Positions 46,227-55,253 of a DNA stretch of 64,000 bases are shown here, in pieces; the stretch's first letter is position 1, and each line of letters opens with the position of its first letter. The notes below the pieces were generated by a model, which was not told the DNA's origin, did not search any database, and worked only from the letters and a program-made list of their open reading frames with translations. The position numbers were made by a program, and so were the translations under genes. The stretch is from Caulobacteraceae bacterium (GTDB lineage Bacteria; Pseudomonadota; Alphaproteobacteria; Caulobacterales; Aquidulcibacteraceae), in NCBI GenBank assembly GCA_016703335.1, contig JADJCG010000001.1:1-64000 (forward strand). Direction: 5' to 3'.

Positions 46227-47759
46227 CTAGCGAGACCTCCGCCGATGACGGAACGAGACAGCTTCAGCTGGCTCATCACCGTTTTCGTCTTCACTCTCAG
46301 GACCGAGTTCGATTGGCGCGAGCTTCTTCACGTCACCGAATTCGCCGCGAACGTTGATAGTGGCGGCGTTTTCGATGTTCTTCAGGAAGGGCGTGAGTTC
46401 GTCGTCGTAGAAGGAATGGTACTCGGCCTCAAGCTGCGCGCGTGCGCCGGCCAATTGGCTTTTGCAGGCGGTGATGTTCGCGGTGGCCCGGCCAAAGGCG
46501 GTGGTCAGAGTCTCCAAGATCTCGGCTGACGATGGCGGCTCGGCGTCATCGAAAGCGTCGCGCGAGAAATATCCCGGCTCCGCCGACGAGCGGGCTTCGC
46601 GATTGGCGTCGCGATAGATCTCGATGGCGTCACGGCCCTCCGCCAGGATTTCGGCGGCGGTGAAATCCCAGATCGCGGCGTTGTCTTGCGTCCGCGCAAT
46701 GGCTTGGCGCAGCGCGGCGACAGCGCCGGTGCTTTTCACCGTGATGTCGTTGAGCGCGACGTCGGCGTCAGCTTTGGCGACGTCGATGTCCTCTGACAAA
46801 CGCTGCGCGATATCTTGCGACCGCTCGCGCGCTTCTTCCATGCGGCGGTGACGCGGGCCGTAACCGGGATACGGGTCATCCCAATGCGCGCCGCGATGGA
46901 TGGCGAAAATGCCGATCAGCAACGCAATGATAAAGAGGAGCAGCGATTCCAATTGTTGGAACGGCTGAAACGGCTGCGTCATCACCGATGTCAAGATGTT
47001 GTCCGGCACCGGCGCGTCGAGTGAGCTGTGCGAGAGCTCGTAGCGATAATGCGCGATATAGAAGGCAAATAGCAGCAGAAGCGCGCTGCCGAGGACCATC
47101 GCGGGCACTGCCCACATGCGGTGTCTCAAGCCCGCACCATCGGCGCCGCGATAATTGAGATAGCGCCAAGGCCCCGCGCCCAATAGCGAGCCGGTGAGCA
47201 CAACCAGCACTGAGATCATCAGCGCCGTGCTCCAGCCCTGAACGAGACCGCCAGGGCTGGCTTGGCCGATCATCCAGCCGTTGGCGGCGACTTCGACGAT
47301 GAAGAGCAGCGCCAGGAAGAAGACCTTGCGCCAGAACACCGTGTCGTAGCTCGGCTCGGTTTCGGTGAGCTGATGCTGGATGCGGAAGGCGCGGTAATCG
47401 CGATAGGCGCGCGCATAATCGGTTTGCGCAGCATTGAGTTCGAGGCCGAGCGCCGCCTGCGCGCGCGCCTTCTTGGCGCGGAAGCCGGTCAGGATGGTTT
47501 GCGGCTCGGTCGCCATCGACTCCAGATCTTGCGGTAGCGTGGTGAAATCCTGCCCTGACCCAACGCCGAGGATCTCGTTCGATTTCTGCGAGATCGCGCC
47601 TTCGATGCGGCTGACCACCATCGCTTCGACGGCGGATAGGCGCGTGTCTTGCGCGCCTGGGATGTTCTTCGCGCCATCAGCGGCGCCGCGGTCGGAAAGT
47701 TTCAGATCGGACTCAAGTGAGTCAGCGGTAAGCTTAGGAATGGCGCCCTCCATTCGCAT
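46227..47759 (-). CDS. Unknown multi-pass membrane protein with helical domains
   Basis: 510 residues. A helical N-terminal part (1-140) rich in Ala, Gln and Glu includes a coiled-coil-like stretch (RAKKARAQAALGLELNAAQ). Four membrane helices lie near 145-165, 175-198, 215-238 and 265-288. A long cytoplasmic helical C-terminal half ends basic (RHRRRSR). It is followed without a gap by the vWA-like protein. I know no named family; the pair may form a membrane complex. A second ATG at 47753 is possible. Confidence 0.55.
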   Translation of the reverse strand: MRMEGAIPKLTADSLESDLKLSDRGAADGAKNIPGAQDTRLSAVEAMVVSRIEGAISQKSNEILGVGSGQDFTTLPQDLESMATEPQTILTGFRAKKARAQAALGLELNAAQTDYARAYRDYRAFRIQHQLTETEPSYDTVFWRKVFFLALLFIVEVAANGWMIGQASPGGLVQGWSTALMISVLVVLTGSLLGAGPWRYLNYRGADGAGLRHRMWAVPAMVLGSALLLLFAFYIAHYRYELSHSSLDAPVPDNILTSVMTQPFQPFQQLESLLLFIIALLIGIFAIHRGAHWDDPYPGYGPRHRRMEEARERSQDIAQRLSEDIDVAKADADVALNDITVKSTGAVAALRQAIARTQDNAAIWDFTAAEILAEGRDAIEIYRDANREARSSAEPGYFSRDAFDDAEPPSSAEILETLTTAFGRATANITACKSQLAGARAQLEAEYHSFYDDELTPFLKNIENAATINVRGEFGDVKKLAPIELGPESEDENGDEPAEAVSFRHRRRSR

Positions 47760-47890
47760 GTGACGTGCAGCGTCATCTGAACGCGAAATCGAAGCGCGAG
47801 TTCCATGCTGTGTGTGCGGCGGTTTCTGGGCGGTGGCTGCGAAGGAATGTTTCGAAATTGCAATGTTCGCGCGCGGGCGACGTAGCGGGC

Positions 47891-48283
47891 TTACTTCTTC
47901 TTGGCCGCGTTGAACGCCACCGCAGCGCGGATGAGCGCCCTCAGCGCCTTCTCGTTGATCTCGTCGCCCTCGTGAATGTCGATGGCGCGACGGGTGCCCG
48001 CATCGAGGCTGGCATTGAAGACGCCCGCCGGATCAGCAAGCGCCGCGCCATGTGCGAAGGTGAGCTTGATTTTGTCTTTGTAGGTTTCGCCGGTGAAGAG
48101 GATGCCGTCTTGTGACCACGTTGAGACGCCAGCGGGATTGGTTGGCTTCTTCCATTTGGCTTCGACGGTCGCACCTGGCGCGGCGGTTTCAATAATTGCG
48201 CGCAGGCGCGCGAAGGTTTCAGCGCGCCAATCTGACTTTGCCGCGGCCCCCTTCTTCGCGGGCGCTTTCTTTGCCTTCTTCAT
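47891..48283 (-). CDS. DUF1801-like protein
   Basis: 130 residues. A Lys/Ala-rich tail (MKKAKKAPAKKGAAAKS) precedes the YdhG-like fold: ARLRAIIETAAPGATVEAKW, GILFTGETYKDKIKLTFAHG and the C-terminal INEKALRALIRAAVAFN. The family binds no well-known ligand. ATG 48283 lies five bases after the stop of the related gene upstream, so both are in one operon. Confidence 0.85.
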   Translation of the reverse strand: MKKAKKAPAKKGAAAKSDWRAETFARLRAIIETAAPGATVEAKWKKPTNPAGVSTWSQDGILFTGETYKDKIKLTFAHGAALADPAGVFNASLDAGTRRAIDIHEGDEINEKALRALIRAAVAFNAAKKK

Positions 48284-48288
48284 GGTGC

Positions 48289-48753
48289 TCACATCTTCTC
48301 GCCAGGAAACTTGGTGGTTTGTTTGACCCATGCGGTGAATTGCGTCTCGTCAAACGCGCCTTCGTAGATGTCGTAATAGCGAACCCGCGCTTGCTTTGAC
48401 GTGCCGGGCGGCGGTGGCTTGAGCGAGGCGCCGTTGAAGAACGCGACCTTCACGTAGCGTGTGAAGACGTGTAAGCTCAGGAACCAGGCATTCTCGATCT
48501 TGCCGTAGAACGGCGAATTCCACTTCACCGCCTTCTTCACGCCCGGCACAGCCTTGCTGATAATCTTGTCGAGTTGCTTGCAGACGTCGCGCCGCCAATC
48601 TGGAACGGCAGCGATGTAAGCTTGCACCGGCGCGTCGCCATAGCCTTTGGCGATCTGTGGATTGCCGCCTGAGAGCAATTTCGGCTTTGCCGCCTTCTTT
48701 GGCGGCCTGGGCGTTGTTGCTTTCTTGGCCGGCTTCTTGGCTACCTTCGCCAT
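48289..48753 (-). CDS. DUF1801-like protein, second copy
   Basis: 154 residues. A Lys-rich N-terminus (AKVAKKPAKKATTPRPPKK) precedes IAAVPDWRRDVCKQLDKII, VKKAVKWNSPFYGKI and YVKVAFFNGASLKPPPP, the core of DUF1801/YdhG. It is related to but not the same as the next gene. The Lys-rich tails recall DNA-binding tails of alphaproteobacterial proteins, but no function is known. Confidence 0.88.
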   Translation of the reverse strand: MAKVAKKPAKKATTPRPPKKAAKPKLLSGGNPQIAKGYGDAPVQAYIAAVPDWRRDVCKQLDKIISKAVPGVKKAVKWNSPFYGKIENAWFLSLHVFTRYVKVAFFNGASLKPPPPGTSKQARVRYYDIYEGAFDETQFTAWVKQTTKFPGEKM

Positions 48754-48763
48754 CGTCGCGTCC

Positions 48764-48967
48764 TTAGCTTCTGCGCCGCCACTTCGCGGCGTACGGCTGG
48801 AAGAACATGTAAATGCCGGTCAGCGACAGCAAAGCCAATGGCAGAAGCGGCACGTAGGACATCCACATGATCGGCGTCGGCTGCGCCAGCGCGACAGTTG
48901 TGGCGATGACGCTCAGCACGAATAGCGCCGACGTCCAGCGATGGAACTGGCGGATGAATTTGCTCAT
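48764..48967 (-). CDS. Small two-helix membrane protein
   Basis: 67 residues: MSKFIRQFHRWTSALFVLSV and then a second helix (SYVPLLPLALLSLTGIYMFF), ending KWRRRS. It resembles PepSY-like or transmembrane small proteins. An in-frame upstream extension overlaps the VOC promoter and is unlikely. It stands ten bases before the DUF1801 gene and probably shares its transcript. Confidence 0.65.
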   Translation of the reverse strand: MSKFIRQFHRWTSALFVLSVIATTVALAQPTPIMWMSYVPLLPLALLSLTGIYMFFQPYAAKWRRRS

Positions 48968-49014
48968 GGCGATCTTCCTCGAGGCGGCGTGAATGAGTTC
49001 GGCGTGCATCGGGC

Positions 49015-49416
49015 TCAGCCCTGGATCATTTTCCAGCCATTGCCGGATGGGTCGCGGAAGTTGGCATCGACGCCGCCATAGCGCGCGATCGGTTCTTGCG
49101 TGAACTCGACGCCATTCTTGCGCATTGCTTCGTAAGAGGCTTTGCAATCTTCAACGACCAACACCAGCGGCGGCATCGCGCCCTTGGCCACCATCTCGCG
49201 CATGGTTTGCGCGGTGGCGGCGTCCATCACCGGTTCTTGCGGTTGGAAGAGGCCCAACTCGATCGTCGGTTGGTTCGGGTGCTTCACCGTGAGCCAGCGA
49301 TAGGCGCCGTTGCGTGCGTCTGCGTGGACCACAAAACCCAGCTTGTTGACGTAAAAGTCGAGCGCCTCGTCCTGATCGTGAACGTAGAGGCCGACAACAC
49401 CGATGCCCTTGCTCAT
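49015..49416 (-). CDS. VOC-family protein
   Basis: 133 residues: GIGVVGLYVHDQDEALDFYV at the start, TIELGLFQPQEPVMD in the middle, and ANFRDPSGNGWKMIQG at the end. It is a bleomycin-resistance/extradiol dioxygenase superfamily protein with one or two metal ligands (His and Glu only partly conserved). It overlaps the AraC gene by ATGA, implying that the AraC regulator and this protein are co-translated. Confidence 0.88.
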   Translation of the reverse strand: MSKGIGVVGLYVHDQDEALDFYVNKLGFVVHADARNGAYRWLTVKHPNQPTIELGLFQPQEPVMDAATAQTMREMVAKGAMPPLVLVVEDCKASYEAMRKNGVEFTQEPIARYGGVDANFRDPSGNGWKMIQG

Positions 49417-49907
49417 TTTGTGTCCTCCGAAGTCTCTGTTGCTTCGGGATCGGTTTTATCGGCGGCCTCCTGGCGGCGCTTCTCCGAAACTGCGGACTTG
49501 AGGTTCGGGCGATAGGCGGCGCTGATGAAGCAATGCGGCACCCGATCGAGCGCGTGTGCGCCCGCCTGCTCGCGGGCGCGGAGTTCGGTCGGGCTTTGGC
49601 CGGTGATGTCGCGGAATACGCGGCCGAAGGTGCCGAGGCTCGACCAGCCGGTCTGAAAGGCGATGTCGATGATCGGCTGATCGGTGTCGCGCAGCAGCGC
49701 CTTGGCGCGCTCGATGCGGCGCGTCAGCAAATAGCGATGCGGCGGCACGCCGAAGGCGTCTTTGAACGAGCGGGAAAAGTGCGACTCTGATACGCCACTG
49801 ACAGAAGCCAAGCGTTCAACTGGCCACTCCTCCTCGGAGGCCGCGTCCATGCGGTCCTTGGCGCGCAGCAAACGGCGCAGCAGTGCGGGGTCGATCCCTG
49901 ATCCCAT
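49413..49907 (-). CDS. AraC-family transcription regulator
   Basis: 164 residues, only the DNA-binding part plus a tail: SVSGVSESHFSRSFKDAFGV and IDIAFQTGWSSLGTFGRVFR are the two HTH units, with the signature P-T-E-L-R. No N-terminal ligand domain. It likely regulates the VOC gene it overlaps. Confidence 0.9.
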   Translation of the reverse strand: MGSGIDPALLRRLLRAKDRMDAASEEEWPVERLASVSGVSESHFSRSFKDAFGVPPHRYLLTRRIERAKALLRDTDQPIIDIAFQTGWSSLGTFGRVFRDITGQSPTELRAREQAGAHALDRVPHCFISAAYRPNLKSAVSEKRRQEAADKTDPEATETSEDTK

Positions 49908-49938
49908 GGCGCAACGCTTCAGCGTTCCGCTTTAGCGG

Positions 49939-50572
49939 TCAAGCTTTCGCGCGGGATGGGCGGTGCAGCATGGCGTGCGCGACGCCGGCCGGGAGCGCGC
50001 CGGTCGTGGCCAGATGCTGCGCACACAGCACGGCCGAGACAGTCATGGCTTCGCGCACTGAGCCGTCGAGCACGGCTGTTAGAACGTCAACGAAATGAAC
50101 GTGCCGATGCGCGAGCACTTCGGTGTCATCAGGGTGCGGTTTCCCCGCCTCCAAATCCGTCGCGATGAAAATGATTGCCTGCTCGTCGGTCAGAGATGTG
50201 GAGAGATCAAGCGTCAGCACTGCGCGCCAGGTCGCGGCGGATAGGCCGGTCTCTTCCTTCAGTTCGCGCTTGGCGCACGCGAGCGGCGTTTTCGCCGTCT
50301 TCGGCGCCGCCTTCAGGCATCACCCAAGAATAGCGCCCGAGTGGCAACCGCCATTGGCCGATCATGTGGACGAAACCATGCGCATCGATCGGCAATATGC
50401 CGACGCCGAGAACCCGTATGCGCACGACTTCGTAAGAGCCATGGCTGCCATCAGGACGGACGACGGCGTTCTGTTCGACCTCGAACCACTCGTTGCTGTG
50501 AACTTTACCTGTGTTGGTGATCGTCCAGGGATTGTCGCGGCGCGGCCAAGCCTCACGCTGATCGTCCGCCAT
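49939..50572 (-). CDS. Nudix hydrolase, frameshifted
   Basis: Restored about 210 residues. The Nudix box is split: MPEGGAEDGE in one frame and RELKEETGLS in the next (G-x5-E-x7-R-E-x-x-E-E-x-G). Removing one base in the T-run 50289-50292 joins them. It hydrolyses a nucleoside-diphosphate-linked substrate; the ADP-ribose pyrophosphatase-like type is suggested by its length. It starts eight bases after the small gene upstream. Confidence 0.85.
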
Positions 50573-50580
50573 CAGACGGA

Positions 50581-50832
50581 TTACGCTTTGGAATCGCTGG
50601 TACGCGGCGGCGTGTTGGTCGGCAACTCGGCCTTCGCCGCAAGAATGTCGACAAGCTCGACCTTCACCGGCGCGCCGGTCATGCCTTCTTCGGACGCGAC
50701 CAAGCGATGGCGGACGTCATCCTCCCATTCGTTGAGCAGCGCGCACTTCTCTTCCAAAGAGAGTGAAGCGTCGGCGATGAGATCGCGCGGTGTGGCGTAT
50801 TTGGCAGCGGGATTCTGAGCTGATGCGGTCAT
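50581..50832 (-). CDS. Small conserved hypothetical protein
   Basis: 83 residues. MTASAQNPAAKYATPRDLIA and LSLEEKCALLNEWEDDVRHR are a pattern seen in short alphaproteobacterial proteins of unknown function. ACGAGG stands upstream of ATG 50832; the earlier in-frame start at 50904 is less likely. It is in one transcript with the Nudix gene. Confidence 0.7.
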   Translation of the reverse strand: MTASAQNPAAKYATPRDLIADASLSLEEKCALLNEWEDDVRHRLVASEEGMTGAPVKVELVDILAAKAELPTNTPPRTSDSKA

Positions 50833-50964
50833 GAGTAGCCTCGTGAGGGGGTCAAAGCTCAGAGCGGCCTTAAGTTCCCCAAGGCGCCGGCGAAAGAGGG
50901 TCATTCGATGGAACTTTGCGTGCGCTCACGCGCTCTAAGACGTTGTTCAATTCAGACCGTGACC

Positions 50965-51570
50965 ATGGCCAAAGCTAAATCCTCACGCAAAGAGACCGCG
51001 GCCAAGGCCGAGGGGATCTCCAAGGCCAAACGCGTCGCGCCAGCGCTTGCCGTCAATATCGGCAGCACGCCGGCCACGCGCTTTCGCGGCAATCCCGATA
51101 TTTTCGGGCAGCTGGTTTTGGACCATGATCGCCACCGCGCGCTCATTGCGATGATCGAAGAGACGCATGGTGATTCCGCTGTGCGAAAAAAGCTGTTCAC
51201 GGAATTGACGCGCGAGGTGAAAGCGCACGCAGCCGCCGAAGAGCAAGCTCTTTGGTCCAGCGTGCTTCGCGACCCGAAGACGACAGAGGATGCGCGTCAC
51301 GCAGTTGCCGAACACAAACAGATTGATGACTTCCTGGCTGACCTCGCAGCCCGCGACATGGCCTCCTCAGGCTGGCTGCGACGCTTTGCGAAGCTGAAGG
51401 AAAAGTACCTCCACCACATCCGGGAGGAAGAACAAGAACAGTTCGTCGCGGCCGAGCGGCACTTGACGCCCACCGATCTGAAGCATCTCCGCAGCGTGTT
51501 TTTGCACCGCAAGCGCGATGAGAAAGCTCACGTTGAGTTCAAAAAGAAGCTGAAGCCCTCGCTCTACTAA
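50965..51570 (+). CDS. Hemerythrin HHE-domain protein
   Basis: 201 residues. The metal-binding pattern includes LVLDHDRHRALIAMIEETHG, VKAHAAAEEQALW, VAEHKQIDDFL and YLHHIREEEQEQF, giving the His/Glu set of a di-iron four-helix bundle. A Lys-rich tail (MAKAKSSRKETAAKAEGISK) precedes it. Oxygen, NO or iron sensing is typical. ATG 50965 preceded by GTGACC; an upstream ATG at 50908 would add 19 residues. Confidence 0.9.
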   Translation: MAKAKSSRKETAAKAEGISKAKRVAPALAVNIGSTPATRFRGNPDIFGQLVLDHDRHRALIAMIEETHGDSAVRKKLFTELTREVKAHAAAEEQALWSSVLRDPKTTEDARHAVAEHKQIDDFLADLAARDMASSGWLRRFAKLKEKYLHHIREEEQEQFVAAERHLTPTDLKHLRSVFLHRKRDEKAHVEFKKKLKPSLY

Positions 51571-51625
51571 CCGTAGGCGGCGAGACACTCGCGCTTACTG
51601 GACGGCTGGTGATGCTTGAGGGAAA

Positions 51626-51702
51626 TGGCGCGCCCTAAGAGATTCGAACTCCTGACCCCCAGATTCGTAGTCTGGTGCTCTATCCAGCTGAGCTAAGGGC
51701 GC
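51626..51702 (-). tRNA. tRNA-Arg (ACG)
   Basis: Read on the minus strand, GCGCCCT/AGGGCGC form the acceptor stem, the anticodon stem-loop is CCAGA-CTACGAA-TCTGG with anticodon ACG, the T-loop is TTCGAATC, and the CCA end is encoded. The A34 would be changed to inosine by TadA (30164-30616). Confidence 0.95.
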
Positions 51703-51806
51703 GCGAAGGCGGGGTGCATAGCGCCCGACCGGGGCGCTGGCAAGGCAGGTCGAGGCCAAAGCGCTGGAAGAAGCCGAAATTGGCCGAGGCGCCCTCGCCT
51801 CCGGCC

Positions 51807-52406
51807 CTACTTCTTACCCTGCGGGTAGATCGTTTCGCCGCGTTTCAGCATGGCGACGAAGGTCTCGATCTTTTTGGCGCGGCCAGCCGGGGTCTTCATG
51901 TTGTGGACGCGGAACGCGAGCGCGAAACGGTTTTGGGCGCTCAGGGTCTTCAGCATGGCGGCGGCTTTGGGTTCGGCGTCGATGGCGGCCTGGAGGTCAG
52001 GCGGGATCTTCATGTCCTTGCCGCTTGCGTAGGCGCGCTTCCAGCGGCCATCGGCCTTGGCGGCTTCGACTTCGCGCAAGCCGTGCGCGGTCATGCGCTC
52101 TTCGCGGATGAGACGGGCGACATTGTCGACGTTGATCTTGCTCCAGATGCTCTTCTTGGTACGCGGCGTGTAGCGCTGGAGGAAGCACTGCTCGTCGTGC
52201 GACTTGCGCACTGCATCGATCCAGCCCCAGCAGAGCACGACGTCGATTGCTTCTTTCGCGGTGATGGATTTGAGGCCTGAGCCAACTTTATGGATCTTGA
52301 TCCAGAGTTCGTCTTCGCGCGCGTGGTTCTTGCTGAGCCATTTGTAGAAGGCTTCAGCGTCCTTGAACGATCGCACTTTGTTTGGGTTGACGATGACTGG
52401 CGCCAT
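51807..52406 (-). CDS. YdeI/OmpD-associated-family protein
   Basis: 199 residues. KVRSFKDAEAFYKWLSKNH and ELWIKIHKVGSG begin the family; AIDVVLCWGWIDAVRKSHDE is its signature, and FLQRYTPRTKKSIWSKIN follows. YdeI-like proteins are described as bacteriocin-protection or antimicrobial-peptide-resistance related. Its ATG shares a base with the stop of the P1 peptidase gene (TGATG). Confidence 0.9.
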   Translation of the reverse strand: MAPVIVNPNKVRSFKDAEAFYKWLSKNHAREDELWIKIHKVGSGLKSITAKEAIDVVLCWGWIDAVRKSHDEQCFLQRYTPRTKKSIWSKINVDNVARLIREERMTAHGLREVEAAKADGRWKRAYASGKDMKIPPDLQAAIDAEPKAAAMLKTLSAQNRFALAFRVHNMKTPAGRAKKIETFVAMLKRGETIYPQGKK

Positions 52407-53416
52407 CAGGCGACGTCGCGCCAGGCTCGGTGAACGCCGACGCTAGCCGCCGCATGGACGCCGCGCGCGACGGCGCGGGTTAGGCAATCGGCGGCGAGTG
52501 CGCCGAGACGCGCGATGGTGAGTGCGCGTGGTTCCGAGGTTTCGCGCACGCCCGTTGCGAGCGTGAACACCACATCGCCGTCGAACGGCGCGAACACCGG
52601 GCGAATGGCGCGAGCGAGACCAGCGCTTGCCATTTGCGAAATGCGTTTGGCTTCGGCGGGCGTAAGCGCCGCGTCGGTGGCGACACATGCGATTGTAGTG
52701 TTGGCGCGCGGTTGTGGATTGAATTTGGCGCCGCCCCAGTCTTCCGCGTCAAAGCTTCGCGCGATGGCGGGCACACCGCCGAACTCACCATCGATCTCGA
52801 ACGGTTGCGCCCAGAAGGCGCGCTGATTTGGCATCGTGGTTGAGCCCCAGCAATTGACGCACGCGAGCGCGGCGACTGTAAAGCCTTCCTGCGAGACGAT
52901 GCTCGCGCTGCCCTGTCCCCCTTTCAGCGCGCCAGCAACAGCGCCGAGACCAGCGCCCACGTTACCGAGCGGCGTTGTCTTGCCGCGCGCAGCGTAAGCG
53001 CGACGGCCTAGCGCGTTGTATGGCGGTGCGTCGTTCCATGCTTTGCTGCCGCCGTTCGCCAGATCGTAGAGGATCGCGGCTGGGATCACTGGCGAGCGCG
53101 GCACGCCGGGCAGATCGATGAGCCCGAAGCCGCGACCTTCGGCGCCCATCGCCGCAGCGACACCATCCGCAGCGGCAAGTCCGTAAACAGAACCGCCGCT
53201 CAACACGAGCGCATCGACAGCGTCGACAAGATTTTCAGGCGCCAGTGCATCGGTCTCGCGCGTGCCTGGCCCGCCGCCGCGGACGTCAACCGCGCATACC
53301 GCACGCACGTCCGGAACGATCACCGTGACGCCCGTCAGCGCGTTCTCGTCCTCGGCGCAGCCTATGGACAAACCGGCCACATCACTCAATGAATTGCTCG
53401 GGCCGGGACGCGCCAT
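52406..53416 (-). CDS. P1-family peptidase (DmpA/nylon-oligomer hydrolase-like)
   Basis: 336 residues, Ntn-hydrolase that cleaves itself. SLSDVAGLSIGCAEDENALTG is the family opening; DALVLSGGSVYGLAAADGV, AALACVNCWGS (the residue starting the beta chain is expected just upstream) and NTTIACVATDAALTPAEAKR follow. It likely cleaves beta-peptides or aminoamides. ATG 53416 is 49 bp from the divergent ggt start. Confidence 0.88.
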   Translation of the reverse strand: MARPGPSNSLSDVAGLSIGCAEDENALTGVTVIVPDVRAVCAVDVRGGGPGTRETDALAPENLVDAVDALVLSGGSVYGLAAADGVAAAMGAEGRGFGLIDLPGVPRSPVIPAAILYDLANGGSKAWNDAPPYNALGRRAYAARGKTTPLGNVGAGLGAVAGALKGGQGSASIVSQEGFTVAALACVNCWGSTTMPNQRAFWAQPFEIDGEFGGVPAIARSFDAEDWGGAKFNPQPRANTTIACVATDAALTPAEAKRISQMASAGLARAIRPVFAPFDGDVVFTLATGVRETSEPRALTIARLGALAADCLTRAVARGVHAAASVGVHRAWRDVA

Positions 53417-53465
53417 GGGCGTGCTCTTTCGCGTTAGAATCACGCAGTTCGTAGGAAGCGTCCTG

Positions 53466-55253
53466 ATGTTTGACAAGCAATCGTTGAAGCGCATCGCCGC
53501 GCCGCTTTTTGCGTTGGTGCTGGTTGCGTGCGCTTCAGGGTCGATGCCCGGCGCTCCGCAACAAAGCGCGGCGCGCGGCGAAGCGATGGCGGCGGCGGCA
53601 AACCCACACGCTGTCGATGCGGCGATTGAGATTTTGAACGCGGGCGGGAGTGCGGTCGACGCGGCGATCGCGGCGGAACTCGTGCTTGGTTTGGTCGAGC
53701 CACAATCATCCGGCATCGGCGGCGGCGGTTTTCTGCTGAACTACGATGCATCGAGCGAGCGCATCACTGGCTATGACGGACGCGAGATCGCACCGGCAGG
53801 CGCACGGCCTGACATGTTCCTGGATGCGCGCGGGCGGCCGATGCCGTTTCTCGACGCGCAAGCCAGCGGCCGTTCGATCGGCACGCCGCTGGTGATTGCG
53901 ATGCTGAAGCTGGCGCACGACGATCATGGCCGCTTGCCATGGGCGCGTCTGTTTGAGCCGGCGATCCGGCTTGCGGAAGAAGGCTTTGAGATTTCGCCGC
54001 GCCTTGCGGGTTTCATCGCGGTAGCGGGTGAGCGCATGCGGTTGCGTGCGGACTTCGAAGCCCGCGCGTATTTCTTTGACCGGCAAGGGCGCCCACTCCC
54101 AGCGGGCGTGGTGCTGCGCAATCCAGCTTATGCGGCGACGTTGCGCGCCATTGCCGAACAAGGTCCGCGTGCGCTGAGCGAAGGGCCGATTGCGGAAGCC
54201 ATGGTTGCTGCGGCGCGGCGCAATCCACGCGCAGGCACGTTGACGCTGGACGATTTGCGCGCGGCGCAAGCGCGGCGGTTTGAGCCGTTGTGCGGCGCTT
54301 ATCGCGTCTATCGCGTGTGCTCGACCAATGCGCCCGCGTCCGGCAACGCGCTGATCGCCATGCTTGGTCTGTACGAGCGGGCGCGGCCGCATCCGGAAGG
54401 CGCGCAAAGCGCTGACGATTGGTCGGCGTTTCTCTGGGCCAGCCGCCTCGCCTACGCGGATCGCGACTATTACATGGCTGACGATACGGTTGTGCCGGTG
54501 CCAACAACTGAGTTGATCGCGCCGGACTATCTCGATGCACGCGCAATGCTGATCGATGTCGCGCATGCGCCGGCGCAGGTGAATCCGGGCACGCCGCCAG
54601 GCATTGGCGATCTCTTTGATCGCTGGGGCCGCGCTGTCAGTGATGATGCGGGCACGACGCACGTTGTGATCGTCGATGCTTGGGGCAATGCGGTCTCGAT
54701 GACGGCGACGGTTGAGAGCTTGTTCGGCTCGCAACGCATGACCAACGGCTTCCTGCTCAACAATCAGCTCACGGATTTTGCATTCGAGCCGAACTTGAAC
54801 GGCCGCCCGGTGGCGAATGCTGTCGCGCCCGGCAAGCGGCCGCGCTCATCCATGGTCCCGGCGATCGTGCTGGACCGCAACGGCGACCTTGAACTTGTCG
54901 TCGGTTCGCCCGGTGGGTCCGCGATCATCGGCTACACCGCGCGCACGACGATCGGCATCCTGGATTGGAACTTGCCGGTGCAGGAGTCGATCAATTACGG
55001 CAACGCCACCGCGCGCACCGCCGACATCGCCACCGAGATCACACGTCTGCCGCCAGGCATCGCCGATGCGCTCACGGCGCGCGGTTGGCATTTGCAGCAG
55101 ACATCACTTGGCGAAGTCAGCGGCATTCAGGCCATTCGCGTTCGCCCCGACCGCACGCTGGAAGGCGGCGCCGATCCGCGGCGCGAAGGCACAGTTGGCC
55201 GCATCGCGCCGCAGCAGGCGCCAACGCCTAACTCAAGCCGAGCGTCGCGATAA
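53466..55253 (+). CDS. ggt: Gamma-glutamyltranspeptidase (lipoprotein)
   Basis: 595 residues. The signal MFDKQSLKRIAAPLFALVLVAC has a lipobox, so it may be membrane-tethered. EPQSSGIGGGGFLL and the GTTHVVIVDAWGNAVSMTAT region hold the nucleophile Thr (about residue 397) at the start of the small chain; GSPGGSAIIGYTARTTIG closes the oxyanion site. It cleaves gamma-glutamyl bonds of glutathione in the periplasm. ATG 53466 was chosen because the preceding in-frame sequence overlaps the divergent peptidase. The 3' end overlaps the convergent lipoprotein gene by 26 bp. Confidence 0.93.
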   Translation: MFDKQSLKRIAAPLFALVLVACASGSMPGAPQQSAARGEAMAAAANPHAVDAAIEILNAGGSAVDAAIAAELVLGLVEPQSSGIGGGGFLLNYDASSERITGYDGREIAPAGARPDMFLDARGRPMPFLDAQASGRSIGTPLVIAMLKLAHDDHGRLPWARLFEPAIRLAEEGFEISPRLAGFIAVAGERMRLRADFEARAYFFDRQGRPLPAGVVLRNPAYAATLRAIAEQGPRALSEGPIAEAMVAAARRNPRAGTLTLDDLRAAQARRFEPLCGAYRVYRVCSTNAPASGNALIAMLGLYERARPHPEGAQSADDWSAFLWASRLAYADRDYYMADDTVVPVPTTELIAPDYLDARAMLIDVAHAPAQVNPGTPPGIGDLFDRWGRAVSDDAGTTHVVIVDAWGNAVSMTATVESLFGSQRMTNGFLLNNQLTDFAFEPNLNGRPVANAVAPGKRPRSSMVPAIVLDRNGDLELVVGSPGGSAIIGYTARTTIGILDWNLPVQESINYGNATARTADIATEITRLPPGIADALTARGWHLQQTSLGEVSGIQAIRVRPDRTLEGGADPRREGTVGRIAPQQAPTPNSSRASR

